Below the pieces are notes generated by a model. It did no database searches and had not been told where the DNA came from. It worked only from the letters and a program-made list of their open reading frames with translations. A DNA stretch of 64,000 bases from Polaribacter sp. SA4-12 (GTDB taxonomy: Bacteria > Bacteroidota > Bacteroidia > Flavobacteriales > Flavobacteriaceae), in contig NZ_CP019334.1 in the NCBI RefSeq assembly GCF_002163675.1, positions 3,763,501 to 3,827,500 of the forward strand. Reading direction: 5' to 3'. Positions within the stretch are counted from its first letter, which is position 1, and each line of letters starts with the position of its first letter. Of the stretch, positions 19,309 to 28,086 are shown piece after piece. Position numbers and translations under genes: made by a program.

Positions 19309-21513
19309 TTAAAATTTTATTATTGTAGAAATTGCTTTAGAACCACCCAAATCTTCACTTCTTTGAGAAGGTAAAGAACCATTTACATATAAAGTATAGT
19401 CTCCTTTTCTGATCACTTCTTTACCTGCATCATTAAATTGAAAGAAAGTTTCTTTTGATAAATCGAATGTTACTGTCTTTGATTCTCCTGCTTTTACAAA
19501 TACACGTTTAAATGCTTTTAAATCGTAAATAGGATCTTCTTCACCAGCTAAAGGCGAACTAATATATACTTGTACAACTTCTTCTGAATCTACTTTACCA
19601 GTATTTGCAACTGTAACTGTAGTCTTATAAGAATCGCTTACTTTTAAATTTTTGTATTCAAACGTTGTATACGTTAAACCAAAACCAAAAGGATATTGAG
19701 GTTCTTTTTTCATATACTTATACGTTCTTCCTTTCATATTATAATCTTCATATGCTGGCAATTGATCTACTGATCTTGGAAATGTAATTGGTAGTTTTCC
19801 TGAAGGAGCAACATCACCAAATAAAACATCTGCAACAGCATTACCACCTTCTTCACCAGGATACCAAACAAAAACGACTGCTTCTACAATGTCGTGTAAT
19901 TCTGGAATTGCAATTGGACTACCACCAGTTAACACTAAAACCAAAGGCTTTTCTGTTTGACTTTTAATTTTTTTGATATAATCTATTTGATTTTGAGGTA
20001 ATTTAATACTTGTTCTATCACCTTTTTCGCTAGATGCTAATGCTTCGCCTTCTTCACCTTCTAATAATGCTGAAATACCCATAACAGCAATTACAACATC
20101 TGCTTTTCCTGCTTCACCTGTAGACCAATCAATCGGGTTTACATTTTTTCTGAAAGGTAAAACGCCAGATTTATAATTGATACTTGTTCCTGGACTTACT
20201 TTACTTACAATTCCGTCTAAAATTGTCTGCGTATTACTCGTTAATCCGTAGTAATTACCTAATAAAACTTCTTCATTAGATGCATTAGGACCCACTACAT
20301 ACATTGTTCTTGTATTCTTTTTTAAAGGAAGTACATTGTTTTCGTTTTTCAATAAAACAATCGATTTTTGTGCCGCTTCTAATGCAATTTTTCTATGTTT
20401 ATCAGAATCTACTACATCTGCAGTAATATGATCATAAGGATTTAATCCAATAGGATCAAACATTCCTAATTTAAAACGAGTTAATAAGTTTTCCTTAAGT
20501 CTTTTATTTAATAATTCTTTTGTGATTAATCCTTGATTTAACGCGTTGTTTAAAACAGTGTAAACATTACCGCAATTGATGTTTGTTCCTGAATTTAAAG
20601 CCAAAGCTGCAGATTCTTCTGGAGTTTGTGTTACTTTATGAAACTTATGAAAATCTTCAACGGCACCACAATCTGAAACTACATAACCATCAAATCCCCA
20701 ATCGTCTCTTAAAATTTCTTGTAATAAATAAGGGCTTCCACAACAAGGTTCTCCCATTGTTCTATTGTAAGCTCCCATAACACCTTCTACATTTCCTTCT
20801 TGCACTAATGCTTTAAAAGCAGGTAAATAGGTTTCGAATAAATCTTTTTTATTTACAACAGCATTAAATTCGTGTCTAAATTCTTCTGGTCCACTATGAA
20901 CTGCATAATGTTTTGCACATGCTGCAGCTTTAATATAATCTGGATTATCGCCTTGTAAACCTTTTACAAAAGAAACACCAATTCTACTAGTTAAGAAAGG
21001 ATCTTCACCATATGTTTCTTGACCACGACCCCATCTTGGATCTCTAAAAATATTTACGTTTGGAGACCAAAAAGTTAAACCAGCATATCTACTTCTGTTG
21101 TTAATTTTAATAGCTTCATTGTATTTTGCTCTTGCTTCATCTGAAATTGCAGTACCAACTCTTAATATTAATTCAGGATCAAAAGTTGCTCCTAAACCAA
21201 TTGCTTGAGGAAAAACAGTTGCTCTACCATTTCTTGCAACACCATGTAAAGATTCATTCCACCAGTTGTATTCAGGAATTCCTAAACGTTCAATAGGCGG
21301 ACAAACATCTAACATTTGAGAAAACTTTTCTTCTAAAGTCATTTCTGTTATTAGTTTGTTTACTCTTTCATCAATTGAAAAAGAGGTGTCATTCCAAGCA
21401 AATTTTGGTTTTTCAACTTCTTTTTTCTCTGCTTTTTCTTCTTTACAACTTGTAAAAGAAATTAGCAAAATGCTAATAAATAAATAGGTTATTGTTTGAA
21501 ATCCTTTTTTCAT
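19309..21513 (-). CDS. GH3-family glycosidase, beta-xylosidase-like lipoprotein
   Basis: ATG 21513 (MKKGFQTI) is chosen because it gives a proper signal sequence with lipobox SFTSC (C23). The frame itself extends 13 codons further and would overlap the upstream gene. The mature protein has the GH3 TIM barrel, the alpha/beta sandwich and a C-terminal fibronectin-III-like domain. The nucleophile is D281 in VVSDCGAV. YNWWNESLHGVA near the N-terminus is the signature of the xylosidase/arabinofuranosidase branch of GH3 rather than of ordinary beta-glucosidases. The length (734 residues) is normal. It is co-transcribed with the sulfatase 26 bp upstream and the ThuA fusion downstream. Confidence 0.9.
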   Translation of the reverse strand: MKKGFQTITYLFISILLISFTSCKEEKAEKKEVEKPKFAWNDTSFSIDERVNKLITEMTLEEKFSQMLDVCPPIERLGIPEYNWWNESLHGVARNGRATVFPQAIGLGATFDPELILRVGTAISDEARAKYNEAIKINNRSRYAGLTFWSPNVNIFRDPRWGRGQETYGEDPFLTSRIGVSFVKGLQGDNPDYIKAAACAKHYAVHSGPEEFRHEFNAVVNKKDLFETYLPAFKALVQEGNVEGVMGAYNRTMGEPCCGSPYLLQEILRDDWGFDGYVVSDCGAVEDFHKFHKVTQTPEESAALALNSGTNINCGNVYTVLNNALNQGLITKELLNKRLKENLLTRFKLGMFDPIGLNPYDHITADVVDSDKHRKIALEAAQKSIVLLKNENNVLPLKKNTRTMYVVGPNASNEEVLLGNYYGLTSNTQTILDGIVSKVSPGTSINYKSGVLPFRKNVNPIDWSTGEAGKADVVIAVMGISALLEGEEGEALASSEKGDRTSIKLPQNQIDYIKKIKSQTEKPLVLVLTGGSPIAIPELHDIVEAVVFVWYPGEEGGNAVADVLFGDVAPSGKLPITFPRSVDQLPAYEDYNMKGRTYKYMKKEPQYPFGFGLTYTTFEYKNLKVSDSYKTTVTVANTGKVDSEEVVQVYISSPLAGEEDPIYDLKAFKRVFVKAGESKTVTFDLSKETFFQFNDAGKEVIRKGDYTLYVNGSLPSQRSEDLGGSKAISTIIKF

Positions 21514-21539
21514 TATAATATTATTAATAGTTGTTATTC

Positions 21540-23231
21540 TTAATCGTTCCAATGAGCGTCAATTACTTTCTGAATATGAGGAAATTTATCTCCATCTTCT
21601 TCGTCTAATTCTGCTCTTTTATTTTTTAACTCTGTTTTTAATTCTGCAATAATTTCTTTGTAATTAGCATCATTATAAACATTGTTCATCTCTTTTGGGT
21701 CTTTTTCTAAATCGTATAATTCCCAAGCAGCAGGTGTGTGATTTGTAAAATCATTTCCCCAACTTTCTTTATTCCATTCTGCATCAGGATTATCTGTATC
21801 TACCCAATATTTTCCGTAGTAAAAAATTAGTTTATGAGTTTTAGTTCTAATACCAAAATGTGCCGGATTTGCGTGTTTGTGTGCCATATGCATCCAATAT
21901 CTATAATAGGTAGATTTTTGCCAATTTTCTGGTTCATTACCAGTTTCTAAAATTGTTTTAAAACTTTTTCCTTGCATTTTATCAGGAACATTTCCTCCTG
22001 CCATTTCAATTAAAGTAGGAGCGAAGTCAGTATTATTAATGATTGCATCCGTTCTTGTGTTTGGTTTAATCGATTCTGGATAACGAACAAAGAATGGCAT
22101 TCTCATAGATTCATCATACATCCAACGTTTATCCATGTAATCGTGTTCACCTAACATAAAACCTTGGTCACCTGTATATACAATAATCGTGTTATCGTAT
22201 AAATCGTTTTCTTTTAAGTATTTAATTACTCTAGCAACATTGTCATCTACACCTTTTACACAACGTAAATAACGTTTTATGTATTCTTGATAAGTAGCAC
22301 TTGTAATCTCTTTATCAGTCATTTTATCGTTAATGTATTTTGACTTATCAAAATCTGGATTCGATTTTTCCATCAATTTTTCATCCCAAATTATATCAAC
22401 ATAATTTCTTACCGTATTTCTTTTAGATATAGACGAGCCAATTACCGATAATAATTCCCCATTTTCTCCTCTTGTAGCAATAGAACCATTGTTTTTGTTA
22501 TTATATAAGCTTTCTGGCTCAGGAATAAAAGTGTCTTCTAAATAATCTTTATACCTTGGTGCAAAAGCAAAATTATCATGTGGCGCTTTAAATTGATACA
22601 TTAACATAAAAGGCTTTTCAGGATCTCTTTTTTTGTCTAGCCAGTCTAAAGTTATGTCTGTAACAATATCAGAACTATGACCTTTATATTGTTTTCCTTC
22701 GTAGTTTTTGTCGTCCCACAAGGTAAAGTTCATTCCTGTTTCTGTAAGCCAAGGATCGAAATAAGAACCTTGCTGATGATGATGGGTAAAAATATTGTAG
22801 TAATCGAAATTTGGTTGTGCAGTTAAATGCCATTTACCAATTAATGCAGTTTGGTATCCTAATTTTTTTATTTCTTGAGGAAGATATTGTTTTTCCATTG
22901 GTAAAACACCTTCTAAATCTAAAACACCATTTGCTTGACTATGTTGTCCTGTTAAAATAGCAGCTCTACTTGGCGTACAAATAGAATTATTAACAAAACA
23001 ATTGTTAAATATAATTCCTTCTTTTGCAACTTTATCTAAAGTAGGAGTGGGGTTTAATTTAGCTAATCTACTACCATAAATACCAAAACCTTGGCTTGTA
23101 TGGTCATCTGCCATAATAAAGATGATATTTGGCTTTTTTGTATTTTTTTTACTTTCTTTTGATGCTTTTTTACAAGAAAAAACACCTAAAAACAAAATGG
23201 ATAAAAAGTATAATTTATAGTTCACAGTCAA
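21540..23231 (-). CDS. S1-family sulfatase lipoprotein, Cys type
   Basis: A 563-residue sulfatase with lipobox VFSC (C20). Metal ligands are in FIMADDH (D42-D43). The formylglycine motif is C85-T-P-S-R89, followed by ILTGQHS, GKWHLT, KAPHDNFAF and YTGDQGFMLGEH. The GDQGFMLGEHDYMDKRWMYDES segment is typical of the heparan/choline-type S1 branch that is also common in algal PULs. It is the first gene of an operon with GH3 and ThuA-DUF1080. A promoter with one good CATATGT-like half-site lies at 23249-23289. Confidence 0.93.
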   Translation of the reverse strand: MTVNYKLYFLSILFLGVFSCKKASKESKKNTKKPNIIFIMADDHTSQGFGIYGSRLAKLNPTPTLDKVAKEGIIFNNCFVNNSICTPSRAAILTGQHSQANGVLDLEGVLPMEKQYLPQEIKKLGYQTALIGKWHLTAQPNFDYYNIFTHHHQQGSYFDPWLTETGMNFTLWDDKNYEGKQYKGHSSDIVTDITLDWLDKKRDPEKPFMLMYQFKAPHDNFAFAPRYKDYLEDTFIPEPESLYNNKNNGSIATRGENGELLSVIGSSISKRNTVRNYVDIIWDEKLMEKSNPDFDKSKYINDKMTDKEITSATYQEYIKRYLRCVKGVDDNVARVIKYLKENDLYDNTIIVYTGDQGFMLGEHDYMDKRWMYDESMRMPFFVRYPESIKPNTRTDAIINNTDFAPTLIEMAGGNVPDKMQGKSFKTILETGNEPENWQKSTYYRYWMHMAHKHANPAHFGIRTKTHKLIFYYGKYWVDTDNPDAEWNKESWGNDFTNHTPAAWELYDLEKDPKEMNNVYNDANYKEIIAELKTELKNKRAELDEEDGDKFPHIQKVIDAHWND

Positions 23232-23248
23232 TTAATTTAAATAAAGTA

Positions 23249-23289
23249 TAAAGGTGAATAATTATTTTGTTTAACAGTAGAAGATATGT
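23249..23289 (-). promoter_or_regulatory. Sulfatase-GH3-ThuA operon promoter with one clear half-site
   Basis: Minus strand: half-site ACATATCT (23282-23289) centred 33 bp from a -7-like box CACCTTTA (23249-23256). The expected distal site near 23303-23310 is too degenerate to claim. Confidence 0.5.
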
Positions 23290-23318
23290 TTTGATTAGGG
23301 ATAGTATTGATTTTTAAA

Positions 23319-23349
23319 TAAAAAAAAGCCCGAATTAATTCGAGCTTTA
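23319..23349 (-). terminator. Rho-independent terminator after the T9SS fibronectin-III gene
   Basis: On the minus strand, AAAGCTCGAATT pairs with AATTCGGGCTTT and is followed by a T run. It lies 24 bp past the stop at 23373. Confidence 0.8.
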
Positions 23350-23372
23350 AGTTATTAATCTTTTTTGATTAT

Positions 23373-24401
23373 TTATTTCTTAATAATTTTACGCGTTAAT
23401 CCATTATCACTTTTTAAAATATAGATTCCTTTATTTAATTCAGAGATATCTATTGTAGAATTTAATTTAGTAAATCTTTTTACTTCTTGTCCAATAACAT
23501 TGTGAATAGAAATAAATTTAGCATCTTCTAAACCTGAGATTTTAATTAAACCTGTTGTTGGGTTTGGAAATAATTTAACAGAATTGAATTTAAAATCTTC
23601 TGTACTTAAATTAGGATCTACTTCTACTTGGAAATATTTAGTAGCTGGAATAGAAAGTGGAGTCCAATTAGGGTCTTCTGATGTTGTTAAAGGTTTTACA
23701 AAATAAAAATAGTTTGCTAGACCAGGATATGCTATTGCAAGTTCAGAACCTACTGAAGCTCCTGGAGTGCTATCTCCCGATACTATAGTACTTGCTAATA
23801 AATTTTCGCCAGTAGTTAAATAAGCTTCTGGAAAAGTGTTACCAAGTATTATAGTTGCAGTTTGGTCAACTCCCATTGGTAACTCTTCAGTATTTGTGTA
23901 TATACCTATAACAGCATCTCCATCTACATTAGAGTGAAGTTGTAAACTAATTGCGCCAATTGCAATTGGATTATCTTCTGAAGTATAGGTGATTTCTAAA
24001 CCGAATGATGGCCCTTGTACAATTGCTGTTGGATCGTTTGTAAATGTATAGGAGTCAGTTGTTGTTAGAGCATCACCAGTAGTAGTTGCAGTAGTTCCCA
24101 AAGTTTCCATTGCACCACCACAATTATACCTAATATTAATAGTGTATTCTGTTCCAGGAAGTAATCCTGAAATATTAAAAGAAGCATTAGTTCCTCCCCA
24201 AGAACCTGGTGAAGCAGGACTTGCTGTCGGATAATATCTTACTTCAGCATATGCATAATCTGCTTCTCCTTCAGGTGGAGTAAAAGTTCCTGCAATCGAA
24301 TTATCTGTTATATCTCCAATAGTAATTACTGGTGCTGGACATTGTGAAAACATTACACCAAATGTTAGACTAAAAAGTAATAAAGTAATTTTTTTCATCA
24401 T
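23373..24401 (-). CDS. T9SS-sorted fibronectin-III protein, function unknown
   Basis: The 342-residue product starts at one of two adjacent ATGs (24401 or 24398). A signal peptide ends near VMFSQ (residue 19). A fibronectin-III-like domain spans about residues 22-108 (APVITIGDITDNSIAGTFTPPEG). A second beta-rich domain of about 150 residues follows. The last 75 residues are a type A T9SS sorting domain (VKLFPNPTTGLIKISG to ELNKGIYILKSD). It is therefore exported and anchored or released outside the cell. It lies between terminators on both sides and has its own promoter with paired half-sites, so it forms a single-gene unit next to susCD. I recognise no enzymatic motif. Confidence 0.82.
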   Translation of the reverse strand: MMKKITLLLFSLTFGVMFSQCPAPVITIGDITDNSIAGTFTPPEGEADYAYAEVRYYPTASPASPGSWGGTNASFNISGLLPGTEYTINIRYNCGGAMETLGTTATTTGDALTTTDSYTFTNDPTAIVQGPSFGLEITYTSEDNPIAIGAISLQLHSNVDGDAVIGIYTNTEELPMGVDQTATIILGNTFPEAYLTTGENLLASTIVSGDSTPGASVGSELAIAYPGLANYFYFVKPLTTSEDPNWTPLSIPATKYFQVEVDPNLSTEDFKFNSVKLFPNPTTGLIKISGLEDAKFISIHNVIGQEVKRFTKLNSTIDISELNKGIYILKSDNGLTRKIIKK

Positions 24402-24426
24402 AAATAAATTTTAAATTAGTATTTAG

Positions 24427-24488
24427 TAAAATTACAGTATGATTTAATTTTTTAACATTAAATATGATTTCTAAACTGCAACAAATGG
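24427..24488 (-). promoter_or_regulatory. Promoter of the T9SS fibronectin-III gene with paired half-sites
   Basis: Minus strand: distal CCATTTGT (24481-24488), proximal TCATATTT (24460-24467) and -7-like box TAATTTTA (24427-24434). Spacings are exactly 21 and 33 bp. The sites are weaker than in the GH16 and susC promoters, but the geometry is identical. Confidence 0.6.
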
Positions 24489-24599
24489 TTTATTTTTATA
24501 TGTTATTCACTTTATTTGCATTTTATAGTAGATTTACTGGTGAGGTAAAATTGATAATGTTGTAACTATATAGTTCTCTTAAACTTATGTTTTGTATAA

Positions 24600-24634
24600 A
24601 TAAAAAGCCTATTTGATAAATCAAATAGGCTTTC
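24600..24634 (-). terminator. Rho-independent terminator after the susCD-SusE/F operon
   Basis: A perfect 13-bp stem (24604-24616 with 24621-24633) with a 4-base loop, followed on the minus strand by TTTTTATTT. It lies 25 bp past the stop of the SusE/F-like gene. Confidence 0.88.
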
Positions 24635-24658
24635 TGTAAAGTTATAAATTAGAATAAA

Positions 24659-26251
24659 TTATGGTCTAACTTCTTGTTCTCTAACAACAAAGTTATCAAA
24701 GTAAACAACACCATTACTTCCAATTAATCTTGGAGAAATAATTCTATTTTCAGTTGCTTTAGATTCAAATGTACCCGTTTTAGAAACCCATACTCCTTGA
24801 GCAATATTACCGCCATTCCAAAATTTATCTGCACCCCAACTAGGGAACATGTAAATTGTCCATTCAGCAACGCTACTTCCATTTTCAATGTATACATCAT
24901 ACATTACATCATAGTTTTTTCCAGCTTCAACTTCAAAACTTGCGTTTTTACCTTCAAAAAATATTGGGCTTCCCGTAGCTAAATCACACTTAGCACTTTT
25001 TAGTCCATGGCTAGCCATGTCAGTTGTAAATTCTACAATACCTTTGTTACCCCAAGGTGGTAGATAGATCCATCCATTACCCATTTCACCTTCAAAAGAA
25101 GCCTCATCAGCATCCATTATATTAATACCTTGATCCATACCTACAGGCATGTCAGTAAATAATACAGGTTTACGTGTATCTGTAGATTCTAAAGTAGAAC
25201 CATCTAATAAAGATACTGTTATAACATCTGGTCTGTAAATAGGTTCATTTAAAGTTAATTCAATTATTGTAGCATCACTACTATTTAATGTTGCTATTTT
25301 AACTGGAAAATTATTACCATTAACCATTACATTAAAGTACTGTTCTTGGTTGATAAATGGTTGAAACTCTCCATTAAAAGGTACCTGAATAACTTCATCT
25401 TCTAACTCAGCAATATCACCAGTAAGCACAAATGGTTTGCTTGAAGGAATTACTTTAAATGGAGCAGGAATTTCATAGTAATCATAATCACCTGGTATAT
25501 TTTCTCCAGTACGACTTATAGCTGCACTTCCTTCAAAAACTCCTAGTTTTTTAAATATTATAGTAGAAACAGAATCCTGTCCAACTTCTCCTGCAATTCT
25601 AAATTCTCTAGTATTTGGACGACCAATTGTAGTTACATCAACAAAATCTAAGACATCTCCTGCTTCAACATAAATTGTATCTAATTCTGTTGCATGAGGA
25701 ACTACTACACCTTGTTGCTTTATTAATATCTTACTTACAATAGTATCATAAACATCAACAACAAAAGTGGTATCAATAACCCATTTATCTCCAACTCTAA
25801 TAGAAGCAAGTGTTCTTATGTTATTGTCTGGATTACCATCATTATCTTCATAAAACCCACTAAATGTAACCGAATCTTTAAAAGTGTTATAAAGGTTAAC
25901 AGATGTTAATCCTCCTTTAGTAAATAAAACATGTACAGTAGGTTCATCTGAAGTTGTTTCACCTCTATTGATGATTTTATCAGTATAAACACTATCAAGT
26001 CTATCTATTGGACCTCCTAGAAAGAAGTTTTCTTCTGTAATTGTCCATGTATGCTCTGTTGCTCCATGAGATAAATCCGTAAAAGAGATAAAATCATCTA
26101 TATTGATTTTTTTATCACCTTGGCGTAAAAGGCTCGTATAAAACCCAACATCCGAAAACGAATTTGGAGCTTCATACTCATCGTTATCTTTATCACATGC
26201 CACAAAAAAGGTTGCGATAAGAAGCGTTAATAATATTAGTTTGTTTTTCAT
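24659..26251 (-). CDS. Surface glycan-binding lipoprotein, SusE/SusF position
   Basis: A 530-residue lipoprotein with lipobox FVAC (C19). Several Ig/PKD-like beta domains occupy about residues 30-370. The C-terminal 150 residues look like a jelly-roll binding module of CBM4/22 type (ASFEGEMGNGW to NGVVYFDNFVVRE). It directly follows susD (60-bp gap) and is followed by a strong terminator, which places it as the third member of the SusCD transport operon and probably a surface glycan-binding protein. Acidic residues directly after the lipid Cys (CDKDNDEYE) fit the Bacteroidota surface lipoprotein export signal. Confidence 0.85.
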   Translation of the reverse strand: MKNKLILLTLLIATFFVACDKDNDEYEAPNSFSDVGFYTSLLRQGDKKINIDDFISFTDLSHGATEHTWTITEENFFLGGPIDRLDSVYTDKIINRGETTSDEPTVHVLFTKGGLTSVNLYNTFKDSVTFSGFYEDNDGNPDNNIRTLASIRVGDKWVIDTTFVVDVYDTIVSKILIKQQGVVVPHATELDTIYVEAGDVLDFVDVTTIGRPNTREFRIAGEVGQDSVSTIIFKKLGVFEGSAAISRTGENIPGDYDYYEIPAPFKVIPSSKPFVLTGDIAELEDEVIQVPFNGEFQPFINQEQYFNVMVNGNNFPVKIATLNSSDATIIELTLNEPIYRPDVITVSLLDGSTLESTDTRKPVLFTDMPVGMDQGINIMDADEASFEGEMGNGWIYLPPWGNKGIVEFTTDMASHGLKSAKCDLATGSPIFFEGKNASFEVEAGKNYDVMYDVYIENGSSVAEWTIYMFPSWGADKFWNGGNIAQGVWVSKTGTFESKATENRIISPRLIGSNGVVYFDNFVVREQEVRP

Positions 26252-26311
26252 TTTTTTCGTTTTAACATAATTAGTTTAATCAAATAAATCAAATATAATT
26301 TATTTGTCTCC

Positions 26312-28069
26312 TTACAAATTCGGATTTGCTATAGTTTCACTATTAGGTATAGGCCAATATGCGTGTTCCGATTCTATATAATTTTGAGCAGGTTGAACAA
26401 ACTCATTTAAATTTACATTTGGAGTAATTAAAGGATCTTCAACTAAAAGACCTCCCCATCTTGTTCCAGAAGTACCATCTAAATTAGTGAACTTGTAATC
26501 TTCTACAGAATATCTTCTTAATGACAATTCAGTAAAACGTTCTTTCGTTTTTCCCCAACGTCTTAAATCAAGTGCACGAATAGCGTTACCTTCTGCAGAT
26601 AATTCTAACGGTCTCTCAACATGCATAATATGTGCCATTAATGAATTTGCATCATAGGTTATGTTATTGTGGTCATTAAGAGGGAAATCTCCTGTACCAT
26701 CTGCACCTAGTAATTGAACAGCAGAACGTCTACGTACTAAGTTTACTAACCTAGTAGCTTGTTCTACTCCTCCATCATTAATTCCTCCTTCAATTAAGCA
26801 TTCTGCAAGCATTAAATATACATCTGCTAAACGAATTAATCTAATATTTACACCCGATCTTGGGAATGAAGATGAAATATCTTTTTCATCTTCTGCGATA
26901 TCCCAGTTTGTATATTTTCTCCAATATGCAGTTTCTAAATTATTGAAAGGTGCTTTTTGGGCAGCTTCTGCTCCATAATAAGGAAGATCTCTATCGTCTG
27001 CTAAAGCAATAGAATATGAAGTTCTTAATGAATATTTACGAGGGCGAGTTGTTACTCCGTCTTCTTCTGTAATCGTATTTCTAGGATCTGTTGTATCTGG
27101 AATTTCGTTTTTGTATTCCATCACTAACCAGTTTGCAGGATAAATAACTCTCCAACCACCTACAGGACTCATCATAAAGTTCATTGTACTAGATGTTTGT
27201 TGAGAAGAATAAGGGTTAATTTCAGGCTTATAAGCAAGAGAATAACTTACTTCAAGAATAGATTCTTGATTAAATTCATCCATTGTTGTAAAGTTACTTC
27301 CAATGTTTGGTGCTAATGAGTAGTTATACTGAGTAGCTACTTTAGTAAAATAGGTTGCTGCTGTAGCATAATCTGCCTCATAAAGGTAGCTTTTTCCTAA
27401 GACTGCAGTTGCTGCTCCAGCGGTAATTCTACCTAAATCTCTATTCTCTTTCCATTCTATTGGTAAGTTACTTTCAGCGTACTCTAAATCAGCTAAATAA
27501 AATGCTTTTACATCTGCAGCAGGACTGATTGGTTGGTAGAAATCTGCTTCATTTTCTGGAACTTCAGTAACTAAAGGTACATTTCCTTCATTAAATCCGT
27601 TATATAGATAGAAATAAAATAAACCTCTTAAAAAACGTGCTTGCGCTTTTACAAAACCAGCTTCTGCTTTTTGAGTAGCATTAAAAGTCGGCATTAGGTT
27701 GTCTGTAGCTACAATTACTTGATTTGCTCTAAAGATTCCTTTGTATAATTGTTTCCATTTACCATTTGCAGTACCTGAAGCATCATTAAAAGTTTGTAAG
27801 TAATAAACATCACTAGTTGTAGGTCTTCCATAACCTGGCCATGCTAAATCACTTCTTTTTGTTTCATCAACAATAGCAAATGTATTTCCGTCTTTAAAAG
27901 CATTATATACTGCTACAAGACCAGATTCAAGATCACCAAGAGTTTTCCAATAACTATCGGTAGAGATTTCATTAGGATTAGCTTCTTCAAGGAAATCCTC
28001 GTTACATGCAGACATTGATAATATAATTATCAAGAGCATTGTAAATTTGTAATTAAATATTTTTTTCAT
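26312..28069 (-). CDS. susD: SusD-family surface glycan-binding lipoprotein
   Basis: This 585-residue SusD/RagB protein has lipobox MSAC (C22) followed by NEDFLEE, a surface-export-type acidic stretch. The opening LEEANPNEISTDSYWKTLGDLESGLVAVYN is characteristic of the family. The SusD C-terminal region ends at AYWPIPNSE (about residues 570-580). It forms the lid of the SusC importer and captures oligosaccharides at the surface. It lies 17 bp after the susC stop, in the usual order susC-susD. Confidence 0.97.
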   Translation of the reverse strand: MKKIFNYKFTMLLIIILSMSACNEDFLEEANPNEISTDSYWKTLGDLESGLVAVYNAFKDGNTFAIVDETKRSDLAWPGYGRPTTSDVYYLQTFNDASGTANGKWKQLYKGIFRANQVIVATDNLMPTFNATQKAEAGFVKAQARFLRGLFYFYLYNGFNEGNVPLVTEVPENEADFYQPISPAADVKAFYLADLEYAESNLPIEWKENRDLGRITAGAATAVLGKSYLYEADYATAATYFTKVATQYNYSLAPNIGSNFTTMDEFNQESILEVSYSLAYKPEINPYSSQQTSSTMNFMMSPVGGWRVIYPANWLVMEYKNEIPDTTDPRNTITEEDGVTTRPRKYSLRTSYSIALADDRDLPYYGAEAAQKAPFNNLETAYWRKYTNWDIAEDEKDISSSFPRSGVNIRLIRLADVYLMLAECLIEGGINDGGVEQATRLVNLVRRRSAVQLLGADGTGDFPLNDHNNITYDANSLMAHIMHVERPLELSAEGNAIRALDLRRWGKTKERFTELSLRRYSVEDYKFTNLDGTSGTRWGGLLVEDPLITPNVNLNEFVQPAQNYIESEHAYWPIPNSETIANPNL

Positions 28070-28086
28070 TATTCTTATTTTTTTAA

